Below are positions 1 to 7,135 of a stretch of DNA of 59,444 nucleotides, piece after piece. This DNA comes from Terribium retamae. Lineage in GTDB: Bacteria > Pseudomonadota > Alphaproteobacteria > Rhizobiales > Rhizobiaceae. The DNA lies in contig NZ_JAKREW010000034.1 in NCBI RefSeq assembly GCF_022347545.1, positions 1-59,444 of the forward strand, in the 5' to 3' direction. The notes beneath the pieces are model-generated. The model was given only the letters and a program-made list of their open reading frames with translations. It was not told the DNA's origin and ran no database searches. Within the stretch, counting starts at the first letter, position 1. Each line of letters opens with the position of its first letter. The position numbers and the translations under genes were made by a program.

Positions 1-102
1 GCCCCCCCCCCCCCCACCGCCCCCCCCCCCCTCCCCCCCCCCCCGCCCCCCCCCCCCCCCCCGCCGCCCCCGGCCCCCCCCCCCCCCCCCCCCCCCCCCC
101 CG
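1..102. other. Poly-C low-complexity tract (probable assembly artefact)
   Basis: This stretch is almost pure C with scattered G and single A or T. It is unlike the roughly 60% GC coding sequence around it. It cuts off the reading frame of a GNAT acetyltransferase on the minus strand, where it would read as poly-G. Poly-G runs are a known failure mode of two-colour sequencing, so an assembly edge is the best explanation. A real homopolymer cannot be excluded from sequence alone. Confidence 0.8.
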
Positions 103-261
103 CGCCACCGCAAACAGGACATTGTCGGCACGCAGTTCGTCGATCGACAGGAAATGATTGCTTTCGGCGGGATAGAGCGAAGCACCATACCGTTCGCCAT
201 CTTCAAGAAGCGCGACGATTTCCGGCTTGGTAGGATCTTCGAGCGCGATTGCGAATGTCAT
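101..261 (-). CDS. GNAT family N-acetyltransferase, N-terminal fragment
   Basis: The frame starts at ATG (261-259) and reads about 53 residues, beginning MTFAIALEDPTKPEIVALL and passing through YPAESNHFL, before it meets the poly-C tract. From memory this N-terminus resembles a GNAT acetyltransferase family common in rhizobia. The acetyl-CoA binding core should follow but lies beyond the artefact. The next gene on the same strand begins its stop codon 31 bp downstream, so the two could be co-transcribed. The truncation is more likely technical than biological, because the reading frame is intact right up to the low-complexity tract. The exact substrate is unknown. Confidence 0.7.
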
Positions 262-292
262 TCGTTCAAACCTCCGTCACCGTCGTAGCCGC

Positions 293-820
293 CTACCGCG
301 ACAATCCGAGGCGTTTCCAAAACAGCAGCGTTCCGCTCAGGCCTCCATGCGGCTTCAAGGCATAATCGGGGATCTCGCCAGCCAGCGTGAAGTCGAGCCT
401 TTGATACAGGGAACCCGCGCCGCCATCCGTTGCCGTGTCGAGAACCAGAAGCGTGCGATGGTGCTGCACGGCCAGTTGCTCTGCAGCTTGCATCAATTTG
501 GTAGCGATACCCCTGCCGCGATGGCTGCGGCGCGTCATAAGCTTGGCGATCTCGGCGCGGTGGGGTTGATTTTGCGGCAGGCTGAGCAGCAAGGTTACAG
601 TGCCGACGAGGGTCTCGTCCTCAAAGGCTCCCAGGATAATCCTTTCGCCACGCAACGCAGCGGCCAACGATTCCGACCAGAACGCCCTTGCAGCTTCTAA
701 CGGAAGCGGATGCATGAAACTGACGGATCCGCCTGCGGCAACCGTCTCGACGAGGATTTCCGCCAGCCTTTCTATTGTTTCAGTGGAACCGGTGAGTGGT
801 CTGATCTCAATTGCGGGCAT
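293..820 (-). CDS. GNAT family N-acetyltransferase
   Basis: A 175-residue single-domain GNAT protein. The acetyl-CoA binding signature RRSHRGRGIATKL lies near residues 97-109 and follows the expected beta-strand (HRAEIAKLMT). The C-terminal part, LYQRLDFTLAGEIPDYAL, is the usual strand pair that closes the fold. Proteins of this type transfer acetyl from acetyl-CoA to an amine on a small molecule or protein; nothing here shows which. It lies just upstream of the truncated GNAT gene on the same strand, so the two may form a pair. The small gene and XRE regulator behind it start only a few bases beyond, which may place all of these in one transcript. Confidence 0.85.
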   Translation of the reverse strand: MPAIEIRPLTGSTETIERLAEILVETVAAGGSVSFMHPLPLEAARAFWSESLAAALRGERIILGAFEDETLVGTVTLLLSLPQNQPHRAEIAKLMTRRSHRGRGIATKLMQAAEQLAVQHHRTLLVLDTATDGGAGSLYQRLDFTLAGEIPDYALKPHGGLSGTLLFWKRLGLSR

Positions 821-847
821 CTTTGTTTTTCTGATTGGAGTAGAAAT

Positions 848-1156
848 TCAGTCGAAATGACTGAAACTGCGGCGCTTGCGCGTGCGTTTGATCTCGTCGA
901 TACGGACAGCATCGTCTGCACTGAGATGACGGCCGCGTTCGAGCAGTTCCAGCGTGTACTCCTCATAGGTCAGCCCCACCGCCTCGGCCTTGGCCAATCT
1001 GAACAAGGCAATGTCACGCGACTTCGGCTTCCAGGCGGCTTTATGGGCAGCGCGCCAGTGAATGAAGCGATGCGGATCTCCCTTGCCCCAAGCCGGCCCT
1101 TCGTAATCGTCGAGCGGCGGGCCACCATTGTGATTTCGCTTCGGCAGGCGCGGCAT
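848..1156 (-). CDS. Conserved hypothetical protein, basic, 102 aa
   Basis: I chose the ATG at 1156, giving a protein that begins MPRLPKRNHNGGPPLDDYEG and ends in a lysine/arginine-rich tail. It contains HRFIHWRAAHKAAWKP and a helical segment GLTYEEYTLELLERGRHL. I do not recognise a named domain; short proteins with the N-terminal NHNGGPPLDD motif are, from memory, common in rhizobia and are unassigned. The start lies 2 bp after the stop codon of the XRE regulator, so translation is probably coupled. It may act with that regulator, but this is inference from spacing alone. A longer frame starting at 1249 would overlap the regulator and is less likely. Confidence 0.7.
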   Translation of the reverse strand: MPRLPKRNHNGGPPLDDYEGPAWGKGDPHRFIHWRAAHKAAWKPKSRDIALFRLAKAEAVGLTYEEYTLELLERGRHLSADDAVRIDEIKRTRKRRSFSHFD

Positions 1157-1158
1157 GA

Positions 1159-1725
1159 TCAAGTCCTGATAAGCACGGTGAGATAGCGGGCGGGTTCTGG
1201 TCCCGGCGCATGAAAAACGCAGTCGGCCGGTGCGCCGAGCGCCAGGCAATCACCTGGCTCCAGTTGGTGCACCACCTCCCCTTCGGTGAAATCCAGCCGC
1301 CCCTCCATCAGCCAGATTTGTTGGCGAATGAAAGCATAGCTGCTCGCCGGCAAGCTGACGCGCGCGCCAGCAGGGAGTTCGACCTGCACCATTTCCAGCG
1401 GCATGTCGGTCTGCGGCGACAGGTGCCGGCGGATATAGCCGGTGCCGGGATCCCGCCATTCCGGCTGGTCGCAGCGACGGGCGACGCTGCCACCCTGCAG
1501 TTCGGCGCGAGCGATCAGGCTGGAGAGCGTCAGTTCGAACGCCGTGGCTATGCGTACCAGGATCGGCGCTGTCGGGCTCGTCGAGCCACGTTCGATAGCG
1601 CTCAGCATTGCCTTGGACACGCCGGACCGGCCGGCGAGGTCTGCCAGTGACCAGTTCCTCATCGTGCGTTCCGCACGAATGCGGGCCGCTATCCTTGCAG
1701 AAAGATCATCCGATATGTCAGACAT
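1159..1725 (-). CDS. XRE-family transcriptional regulator with C-terminal cupin domain
   Basis: The 188-residue protein has an N-terminal lambda-repressor-like helix-turn-helix (about residues 10-65, with NWSLADLAGRSGVSKAMLS and IERGSTSPTAP) and a C-terminal cupin barrel (about 105-185, with LMEGRLDFTEGEVVHQL and PGDCLALGAP). This architecture is typical of small regulators that sense a metabolite in the cupin. The start at ATG 1725 is preferred over 1782 because it begins MSDISDDLSARIAARIRAER, the normal start of the HTH domain. That start codon is embedded in a strong dyad (1713-1730), which suggests autorepression. The small gene 2 bp downstream is probably in the same operon. The ligand is unknown. 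Confidence 0.85.
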   Translation of the reverse strand: MSDISDDLSARIAARIRAERTMRNWSLADLAGRSGVSKAMLSAIERGSTSPTAPILVRIATAFELTLSSLIARAELQGGSVARRCDQPEWRDPGTGYIRRHLSPQTDMPLEMVQVELPAGARVSLPASSYAFIRQQIWLMEGRLDFTEGEVVHQLEPGDCLALGAPADCVFHAPGPEPARYLTVLIRT

Positions 1726-1730
1726 ATGTC
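1713..1730. promoter_or_regulatory. Candidate autoregulatory operator of the XRE/cupin gene
   Basis: ATATGTC-a-GACATAT is a perfect dyad with 7-bp arms (1713-1727). The right part extends to the 10-bp palindrome GACATATGTC (1721-1730). Three copies of the half-site ATATGTC therefore lie in 18 bp, overlapping the regulator's start codon. Binding here would block translation or transcription start. This is inferred; no binding data are available. Confidence 0.5.
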
Positions 1731-1883
1731 CAAGATACCATATGCTCGTTCTTGCGGAAGAGGCTTCTTGCGGATTGTTCAAATTGTCGCGGCGTTTTTA
1801 ACCGCCTCTATACCATCCACTCACACGCGACCTTAACCGCGATTGCCTAGCATCCGCCTGGATAGAAGGGGTTGTCTTCTTTG

Positions 1884-3716
1884 ATGTTTGTCGAACGCGC
1901 AGCTTCCGGTGGCGAGCCGATATCGCAAGAGCGGCGTGATGCCGCCCAAACCGACAAGCGCATCCTCGGCCATGTCGTCCGTTGCGACGGGGCCCGCGCC
2001 ACGATCAGCGCCTTCGCCGATGGCGAGGAAGGCTTCGTCACCGGCCACTGGTCGGTCGGCAGGATGATCTCGATCAATCTCGGCAGCACGCGTACCGTCG
2101 GCCTCGTCTACGCCATCTCCAAGGCCGATCTCGCCTGGAACGACCGCGGACAGAACCCGATCGAGGTCAATATCGAACTGGTTGGAGAAGTACGGGACGG
2201 CGCTGAAGCAGGTGCGAAACCTGTATTCGACCGCGGCATTACAACCTACCCGCACATCGGCGCGATCGCTCACCGCATCCGCAGTCGCGATCTCGCAGCC
2301 GTTTACGATCTTGCCGGCCGTCGGGCCATCACCGTCGGCGCGCTGTCGCAGGATGACAGCATTTCCGCCAATATCGCCATCGACGACACCTTGTCTCGCC
2401 ATTTTGCCGTCGTCGGCACCACGGGCGTCGGCAAGTCAACAGCCGTCTCGCTGCTCCTGCGCAAGGCGATCGCCTCCAGATCCGACCTCAGGGTGTTGAT
2501 CCTCGATCCGCACAACGAATTTGCGGCGTCCTTGCGGGACCAATGCGTGAAGGTCGACGCAACAACTCTCGACCTGCCCTTCTGGATGTTCAAGCTGGAA
2601 GAATTCGCTGAAGTGATCTTCCGCGGACGCGAGGCGCCGCCGGAAGAGATCGACCTGCTGCGCGATTTGATCCCTGTTGCCAAGAACCTTTACCGCAACT
2701 CGGGCGGCATCAGCTATGTGCGCCGCGGCGTCGACACCATGACTGCCGATACACCGGTGCCCTACCGCATCGCCGATCTTATAAAACAGATCGACGAACG
2801 CATGGGTTTGCTCGAAAGCAAGGCCGAGAGGCCGATATTGAAGTCGCTGCGCATCCGCATCGAATCGGCAGCCGCGGACCCTCGCTACCGCTTCATGTTC
2901 AACTCGCGCCTGATCGATGACACCATCCACGAGACGATCGGCAACATCTTCCGCGTTCCGCATCACGGTCGCCCGGTGACGTGCTTCGAGATGGCCGGCC
3001 TGCCGTCCGAAGTCGTCAACTCGGTCTGCTCGGTTCTCGCCCGCCTGGCCTTCGATCTCGCTCTGTGGAGCGAAGGCAAACTGCGGTTGCTGCTTCTTTG
3101 CGAGGAAGCGCACCGCTATATGCCCGCCGATCCGCGCCTGGGCTTCGAACCGACGCGGCATGCCTTGTCGCGCATCGCCAAGGAAGGTCGCAAATATGGC
3201 TGCTATCTCGGCGTGGTAACCCAGCGCCCAGGCGAACTCGATCCGACCATCCTGTCGCAATGTTCGACCTTTTTCGCCATGCGCCTCTCGAATGAGCAGG
3301 ACCAGGCGATCATTCGTTCGGCCATCGCCGATTCCTCCGCGTCGAGCCTCGCATTCCTGTCATCCATGGGGCAACGCGAAGCGATCGCCTTCGGCGAAGG
3401 TGTCGCAACCACCATGCGGCTGAAATTCGAGAAGATCGACCGTAGCCTGATCCCCGGCGCAGCCAAGCATGCGATGGAAGCACCCTCGGAGGACAACGCC
3501 GATGTGGATCTCGCCGGCATCGTCGAGCGACTGCGCAACGTGCCGAAGCCGCAGCCGGGAATGAATTTCTCGGAGGCCGTCGACACAGCGCGCCAGGCCG
3601 GCGATCCAGATTATCGCAAGCCCGCGATCCTGCCGCGGTCACAACCGGATGACGATTTCGACACCCGCTACGGTCTCAAACCCGCAACGTTCGGTTTCCG
3701 GCCGCAGAACGACTGA
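1884..3716 (+). CDS. HerA-like / DUF87 ATP-binding protein
   Basis: A 610-residue P-loop ATPase of the HerA/FtsK superfamily. An N-terminal beta-barrel-like region (about residues 20-110) precedes the Walker A motif GTTGVGKST (about 178-186). The Walker B segment LRLLLLCEEAHRYMP and the later GVVTQRPGELD segment are typical of HerA-type DNA pumps. Such proteins form hexamers that translocate DNA in repair, often with a NurA nuclease, but no nurA gene is visible here. I prefer the ATG at 1884, about 12 bases after AGAAGGGG; an in-frame TTG at 1872 is the alternative. It converges with the diguanylate cyclase gene, leaving about 50 bp between stop codons. The exact cellular role is unknown. Confidence 0.85.
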   Translation: MFVERAASGGEPISQERRDAAQTDKRILGHVVRCDGARATISAFADGEEGFVTGHWSVGRMISINLGSTRTVGLVYAISKADLAWNDRGQNPIEVNIELVGEVRDGAEAGAKPVFDRGITTYPHIGAIAHRIRSRDLAAVYDLAGRRAITVGALSQDDSISANIAIDDTLSRHFAVVGTTGVGKSTAVSLLLRKAIASRSDLRVLILDPHNEFAASLRDQCVKVDATTLDLPFWMFKLEEFAEVIFRGREAPPEEIDLLRDLIPVAKNLYRNSGGISYVRRGVDTMTADTPVPYRIADLIKQIDERMGLLESKAERPILKSLRIRIESAAADPRYRFMFNSRLIDDTIHETIGNIFRVPHHGRPVTCFEMAGLPSEVVNSVCSVLARLAFDLALWSEGKLRLLLLCEEAHRYMPADPRLGFEPTRHALSRIAKEGRKYGCYLGVVTQRPGELDPTILSQCSTFFAMRLSNEQDQAIIRSAIADSSASSLAFLSSMGQREAIAFGEGVATTMRLKFEKIDRSLIPGAAKHAMEAPSEDNADVDLAGIVERLRNVPKPQPGMNFSEAVDTARQAGDPDYRKPAILPRSQPDDDFDTRYGLKPATFGFRPQND

Positions 3717-3768
3717 GCCGTCGCAGTTCGCCCCTCGAGACCGATCGATAGTTGGAATCACAGCAGTT

Positions 3769-4566
3769 TCAGGCGGCGCAAACCCGGTTACGCCCCTGGC
3801 GTTTGGCTTCGTAGAGTTGCTTGTCGGCACGACGATAAAACGCCTCGGCCGTTTCCGACGTGTCCCATACGGCCAGTCCGACACTGGTTGTTACCTTAAG
3901 CCGCACATTGCCGTTCAAGATCGTCAGGTTGGCGACGCCCTTGCGGATACGCTCGGCGAATTTTCGCAACAACTCCTCATCCATGTTCGGTGCGACGACG
4001 GCGAACTCCTCGCCACCAAGCCTCGCCACCACATCGTGATACCGTGTCATGCTCTTCAGACAATCGGCAACCGCACGCAGCACATCGTCACCGACATCGT
4101 GACCGTGCGTGTCGTTGATCGACTTGAAATGATCGAGATCGAGGATCATCAATCCAACCGGCTTGCCGATACGACGGAACTCGGCGATGTATTCACGCAA
4201 AGCGTCGTCAAAGAAACGCCTGTTCTGCATGCCGGTCAGTCCGTCCGTCAGTGCGGCCTGCTCCAGCGTTACGGAGCGCGCACTGAGCGTTGCCGTCATA
4301 GCTCTCAGCTTGCCTTCTTCCCGAACTTGGCCGCGGATCAGGGGATAGATGAAGAGCACCCCAAAGAAGAAGGCCGTAGCCAGAAGCACGCCGACGGCAA
4401 ACAGCAATGTACCGAGATAACTGATGTTCTGACGAGCTTCAGCAACGTCTTCCATCTGGGCGGCGGTGGATTCCAGCAACCCATAGGCATGCAACGTCAC
4501 CACGCCCGCGGCAAGGATCACGAAGATGAAGACGAAAAAGGCGTGCTCCGCCTTATGAAATCGCAT
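3769..4566 (-). CDS. Membrane-anchored diguanylate cyclase (GGDEF domain)
   Basis: The 265-residue protein makes cyclic di-GMP from two GTP. Two hydrophobic segments (about residues 8-30 and 52-75) flank a short periplasmic loop of about 20 residues, too small for a known sensor fold. The GGDEF domain follows from about 105 with DGLTGMQNRRFFDD. The active-site loop is GGEEF (184-188). The inhibitory I-site RxxD is present as RYHD (175-178), exactly five residues upstream, so product feedback inhibition is expected. There is no EAL or HD-GYP domain. The gene is monocistronic and convergent with the HerA-like ATPase. Confidence 0.93.
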   Translation of the reverse strand: MRFHKAEHAFFVFIFVILAAGVVTLHAYGLLESTAAQMEDVAEARQNISYLGTLLFAVGVLLATAFFFGVLFIYPLIRGQVREEGKLRAMTATLSARSVTLEQAALTDGLTGMQNRRFFDDALREYIAEFRRIGKPVGLMILDLDHFKSINDTHGHDVGDDVLRAVADCLKSMTRYHDVVARLGGEEFAVVAPNMDEELLRKFAERIRKGVANLTILNGNVRLKVTTSVGLAVWDTSETAEAFYRRADKQLYEAKRQGRNRVCAA

Positions 4567-4668
4567 GCCCGCCAGCCCGTAGTGACATAGGAGCCTTATG
4601 GCACGATCAGGATTACGTGGCGGTTAACTTGCACAATCCTTGCGAGTGTAGAGTTAATACTAGAAAGT

Positions 4669-5634
4669 CTATTCAATTCTCTTTCTGATCGCCGCGAGAG
4701 CCACCCCCGCCACGGTTTCATTTGGCAACAATCTCTGCCATTCGGGGCCGAATTGGTTGCGAAACCAGGTGGACTGGCGCTTGGCATACTGCCACGTAGC
4801 GATTTTGGCTCGCTCCATCGCTGCTTCGGCATCCATTTCCCCAGCCAGGACCGCCCGCAGCTCACGCACGCCAATCGCTTTCATTGCGGGCAGCGCGGGA
4901 TCGAGATCCAGCGCAAGGATCTGCTGCACTTCTTCCGACGCGCCTTGTTCGATCATGGCATCGAAGCGTCGATTGATACGCCCTCTGAGTGCTTCGCGAT
5001 CAGGCTCGATAACGAAGAAGCATGCACTCGCACGGTCGATCAGCGGCGCGCCGCGCTGGCCTTGCCAGGTCAGGATGGAACGGCCGGAAGCGTCCAGGAC
5101 CTCCAACGCGCGCGCAATGCGCTGGCCGTCGCTCGGCCGCAATTGCATGGCCATCGCCGAATCCCGCAGCATCAGTTCGCGATGCAGTCGCGGCGCCCCG
5201 CGCTCGATCAACTCGTGGCGCCAGCGTTCGCGAATGTGCGGCGGAATATCCGGCATCTCCGAGATACCTTCCGCGAGCGCTCTGAAGTAAAGGCCGGTAC
5301 CGCCTACAAAAATCGGCCGCCGGCCGGCAAAAGCGTTCTTTTCGACCAGCTCGGTGACGTCACGCAGCCATAGTCCAGTCGAATAGGCGGTCGCGGGATG
5401 CACGTGACCGTAGAGAAAATGAGGAATGCGAGCCTGGTCCTCAGCCCTGGGCCGTGCGGTCAATACATTCAGGATCGAATAGCCTTGCATGGAATCGGTA
5501 TTGACGATGACGCCACCGAGGTGCTCGGCGATTTCCAGCGCCAATGCCGACTTGCCGCTGGCAGTCGGGCCGGCTATCAGGATCGCGTCCGTTATGCGGC
5601 CCGCTTCCGCCGCCTTTCCCTGGGTCTCCTCCAT
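4669..5634 (-). CDS. miaA: tRNA dimethylallyltransferase MiaA
   Basis: MiaA transfers a dimethylallyl group to N6 of adenosine-37 in tRNAs that read UNN codons. The 321-residue protein shows the P-loop GPTASGKSALAL near the N-terminus, the conserved VNTDSMQGYSILN segment, VHPATAYSTGLWLRD, and the family C-terminus TWQYAKRQSTWFRNQF. A frame continuing upstream to 6195 is only the shadow of serB, so the start is ATG at 5634. That ATG overlaps the serB start on the other strand (CATG, 5632-5635), so the two genes diverge with no space between them. Each gene's promoter must then lie inside the other's coding region or further out. Confidence 0.95.
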   Translation of the reverse strand: MEETQGKAAEAGRITDAILIAGPTASGKSALALEIAEHLGGVIVNTDSMQGYSILNVLTARPRAEDQARIPHFLYGHVHPATAYSTGLWLRDVTELVEKNAFAGRRPIFVGGTGLYFRALAEGISEMPDIPPHIRERWRHELIERGAPRLHRELMLRDSAMAMQLRPSDGQRIARALEVLDASGRSILTWQGQRGAPLIDRASACFFVIEPDREALRGRINRRFDAMIEQGASEEVQQILALDLDPALPAMKAIGVRELRAVLAGEMDAEAAMERAKIATWQYAKRQSTWFRNQFGPEWQRLLPNETVAGVALAAIRKRIE

Positions 5635-6520
5635 GTCGCTTGTCGCCACGCTCGTCTCCAGTCCAGCCGGCGCTGTCCTCACACCGGCCCTTGCGAATAA
5701 AGCCTCGCAGGCGGTCGGCGCAAGCGCGACGCGCTGGCTGGGCGAAACGATCGCCTGCGATCTTGTTTTGCCAATAGGTATGGAAAGTGCAGACGCAACC
5801 GCTGCGTTGCGTGCAGCGCTGGCTTCCGAGCCGATCGATGTCGCCGTCCAGGACGAAGCCGCGCGTCGTAAGAGAATCCTGATCGCCGATATGGATTCCA
5901 CCATGATCGACCAGGAATGTATCGACGAGTTGGCCGATGAAGTCGGCTTGAAGGAAAAGGTCGCCGCCATAACAGCGCGTTCCATGAACGGGGAGATCGC
6001 CTTCGAGCCGGCCTTGCGGGAGCGTGTTGCGCTGCTCAAGGATCTGGACATGGCCGTGGTCGACCGCATCATCGCCAATCGCCTGACACTCGCATCCGGT
6101 GGCCGGGCCCTCGTGCAGACGATGCGCAAGGCCGGCGCCCACACTGCGCTCGTCTCCGGCGGTTTCGACGTCTTCACCAATCGCATTGGTGCCATGCTCG
6201 GCTTTCACGAGAATCGTGCCAACCGGTTGATCGAAGCAAGTGGGCAATTGACCGGGGAGGTCGTCGAACCGATCCTGGGCCGTGCAGCCAAGGCGGAGGC
6301 ACTCCAGGAGATTTCTGCGAGGCTTGGCCTCACCCCCGCGGACGCCATCGCTGTCGGCGACGGCGCCAACGACCTCGACATGATCCGGCTTTCTGGCACC
6401 GGCGTCGCGCTTCATGCCAAGCCGTCGGTCGCGGCCGAAGCCAAGATCCGTATCGATCATGGCGATCTCACCGCCCTGCTTTATCTGCAGGGTTACCGGC
6501 GGGAGGATTTTGTCGAATGA
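5633..6520 (+). CDS. serB: Phosphoserine phosphatase SerB
   Basis: SerB removes phosphate from O-phosphoserine, the last step of serine synthesis. The 295-residue protein has the HAD motif I IADMDSTMI with nucleophile and acid D86 and D88, the motif LVSGGFDVFT, and motif IV GDGANDLDM. The N-terminal 75 residues (MSLVATLVSSPAGAVL onward) form the usual regulatory region of alphaproteobacterial SerB. Length matches the family. The start codon overlaps that of miaA on the opposite strand. The last four bases overlap the start of the next GNAT gene (ATGA), so that gene is translationally coupled to it. Confidence 0.95.
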   Translation: MSLVATLVSSPAGAVLTPALANKASQAVGASATRWLGETIACDLVLPIGMESADATAALRAALASEPIDVAVQDEAARRKRILIADMDSTMIDQECIDELADEVGLKEKVAAITARSMNGEIAFEPALRERVALLKDLDMAVVDRIIANRLTLASGGRALVQTMRKAGAHTALVSGGFDVFTNRIGAMLGFHENRANRLIEASGQLTGEVVEPILGRAAKAEALQEISARLGLTPADAIAVGDGANDLDMIRLSGTGVALHAKPSVAAEAKIRIDHGDLTALLYLQGYRREDFVE

Positions 6521-7089
6521 AGCCGATCCGTACGACAAGACTGATCCTGCGCAACTGGGAACATCGCGATCGCGAACTGTTTTTCCGCATCAACAGCGAT
6601 GAACGCGTGATGGAATTCTTCCCCTTTCGCCGAACCCGCGCCGAGGCGGATGCAAAAATGGGCGAGATGCGCGACAATATCGAGCGTAAGGGCTTCGGCT
6701 TCGCGGCAGCCGAGATCGTTGGAACCCGGGAGTGCATAGGCTTCGTCGGCGTAACCGAAACGGACCATCTTCCCTTCCTGCCTGCAGGCACTCTTGAGAT
6801 CGGCTGGCGCCTGGCGCCGGAATTCTGGGGCCAGGGATATGTTTCTGAAGCGGCCCGTGCCTGGCTGGCGTTCGGCTTCGAAACGCTTGGCCGCGACGAG
6901 ATCGTTTCCTTCGCGGTTCGCGACAACCGCCGCTCAACGGCGGTGATGGAAAGGATCGGCATGACTGCAGATCCGTCGCGCGATTTCGATCATCCGGCCG
7001 TCCCCGAAAGTCATCCGCACCTGCGTCCCCATGTCTTCTACAGGCTTAGCCGCAGGGATTGGGAAGAATCAAAAAGGGCGGCCAATTAG
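6517..7089 (+). CDS. GNAT family N-acetyltransferase (RimJ/RimL-like)
   Basis: A 190-residue acetyltransferase of the RimJ/RimL branch. It starts MKPIRTTRLILRNWEHRDRE, as these proteins do, and has the core EIGWRLAPEFWGQGYVSEA near residues 92-110, where the QGYVSEA segment binds acetyl-CoA. The AVRDNRRSTAVMERIGM segment is the conserved helix and strand near the C-terminus. Such enzymes acetylate protein N-termini or small amines; the substrate here is unknown. It overlaps serB by 4 bases, so it is expressed with it. Its stop codon (7087-7089) sits in the loop of a strong terminator. Confidence 0.9.
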   Translation: MKPIRTTRLILRNWEHRDRELFFRINSDERVMEFFPFRRTRAEADAKMGEMRDNIERKGFGFAAAEIVGTRECIGFVGVTETDHLPFLPAGTLEIGWRLAPEFWGQGYVSEAARAWLAFGFETLGRDEIVSFAVRDNRRSTAVMERIGMTADPSRDFDHPAVPESHPHLRPHVFYRLSRRDWEESKRAAN

Positions 7090-7105
7090 CCGCCCTTTTT
7101 GATTC
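7066..7105. terminator. Bidirectional intrinsic terminator between the GNAT gene and degP
   Basis: A perfect 17-bp stem (arms 7066-7082 and 7089-7105) closes a 6-base loop, CAATTA. The stem core is GGGCGGC/GCCGCCC, flanked by A5 on one side and T5 on the other, so it works as a rho-independent terminator in both directions. The GNAT stop codon TAG lies at the loop/right-arm junction. Confidence 0.93.
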
Positions 7106-7135
7106 AAGATCAGTGACTTCCGACGGTTTTCGGAA

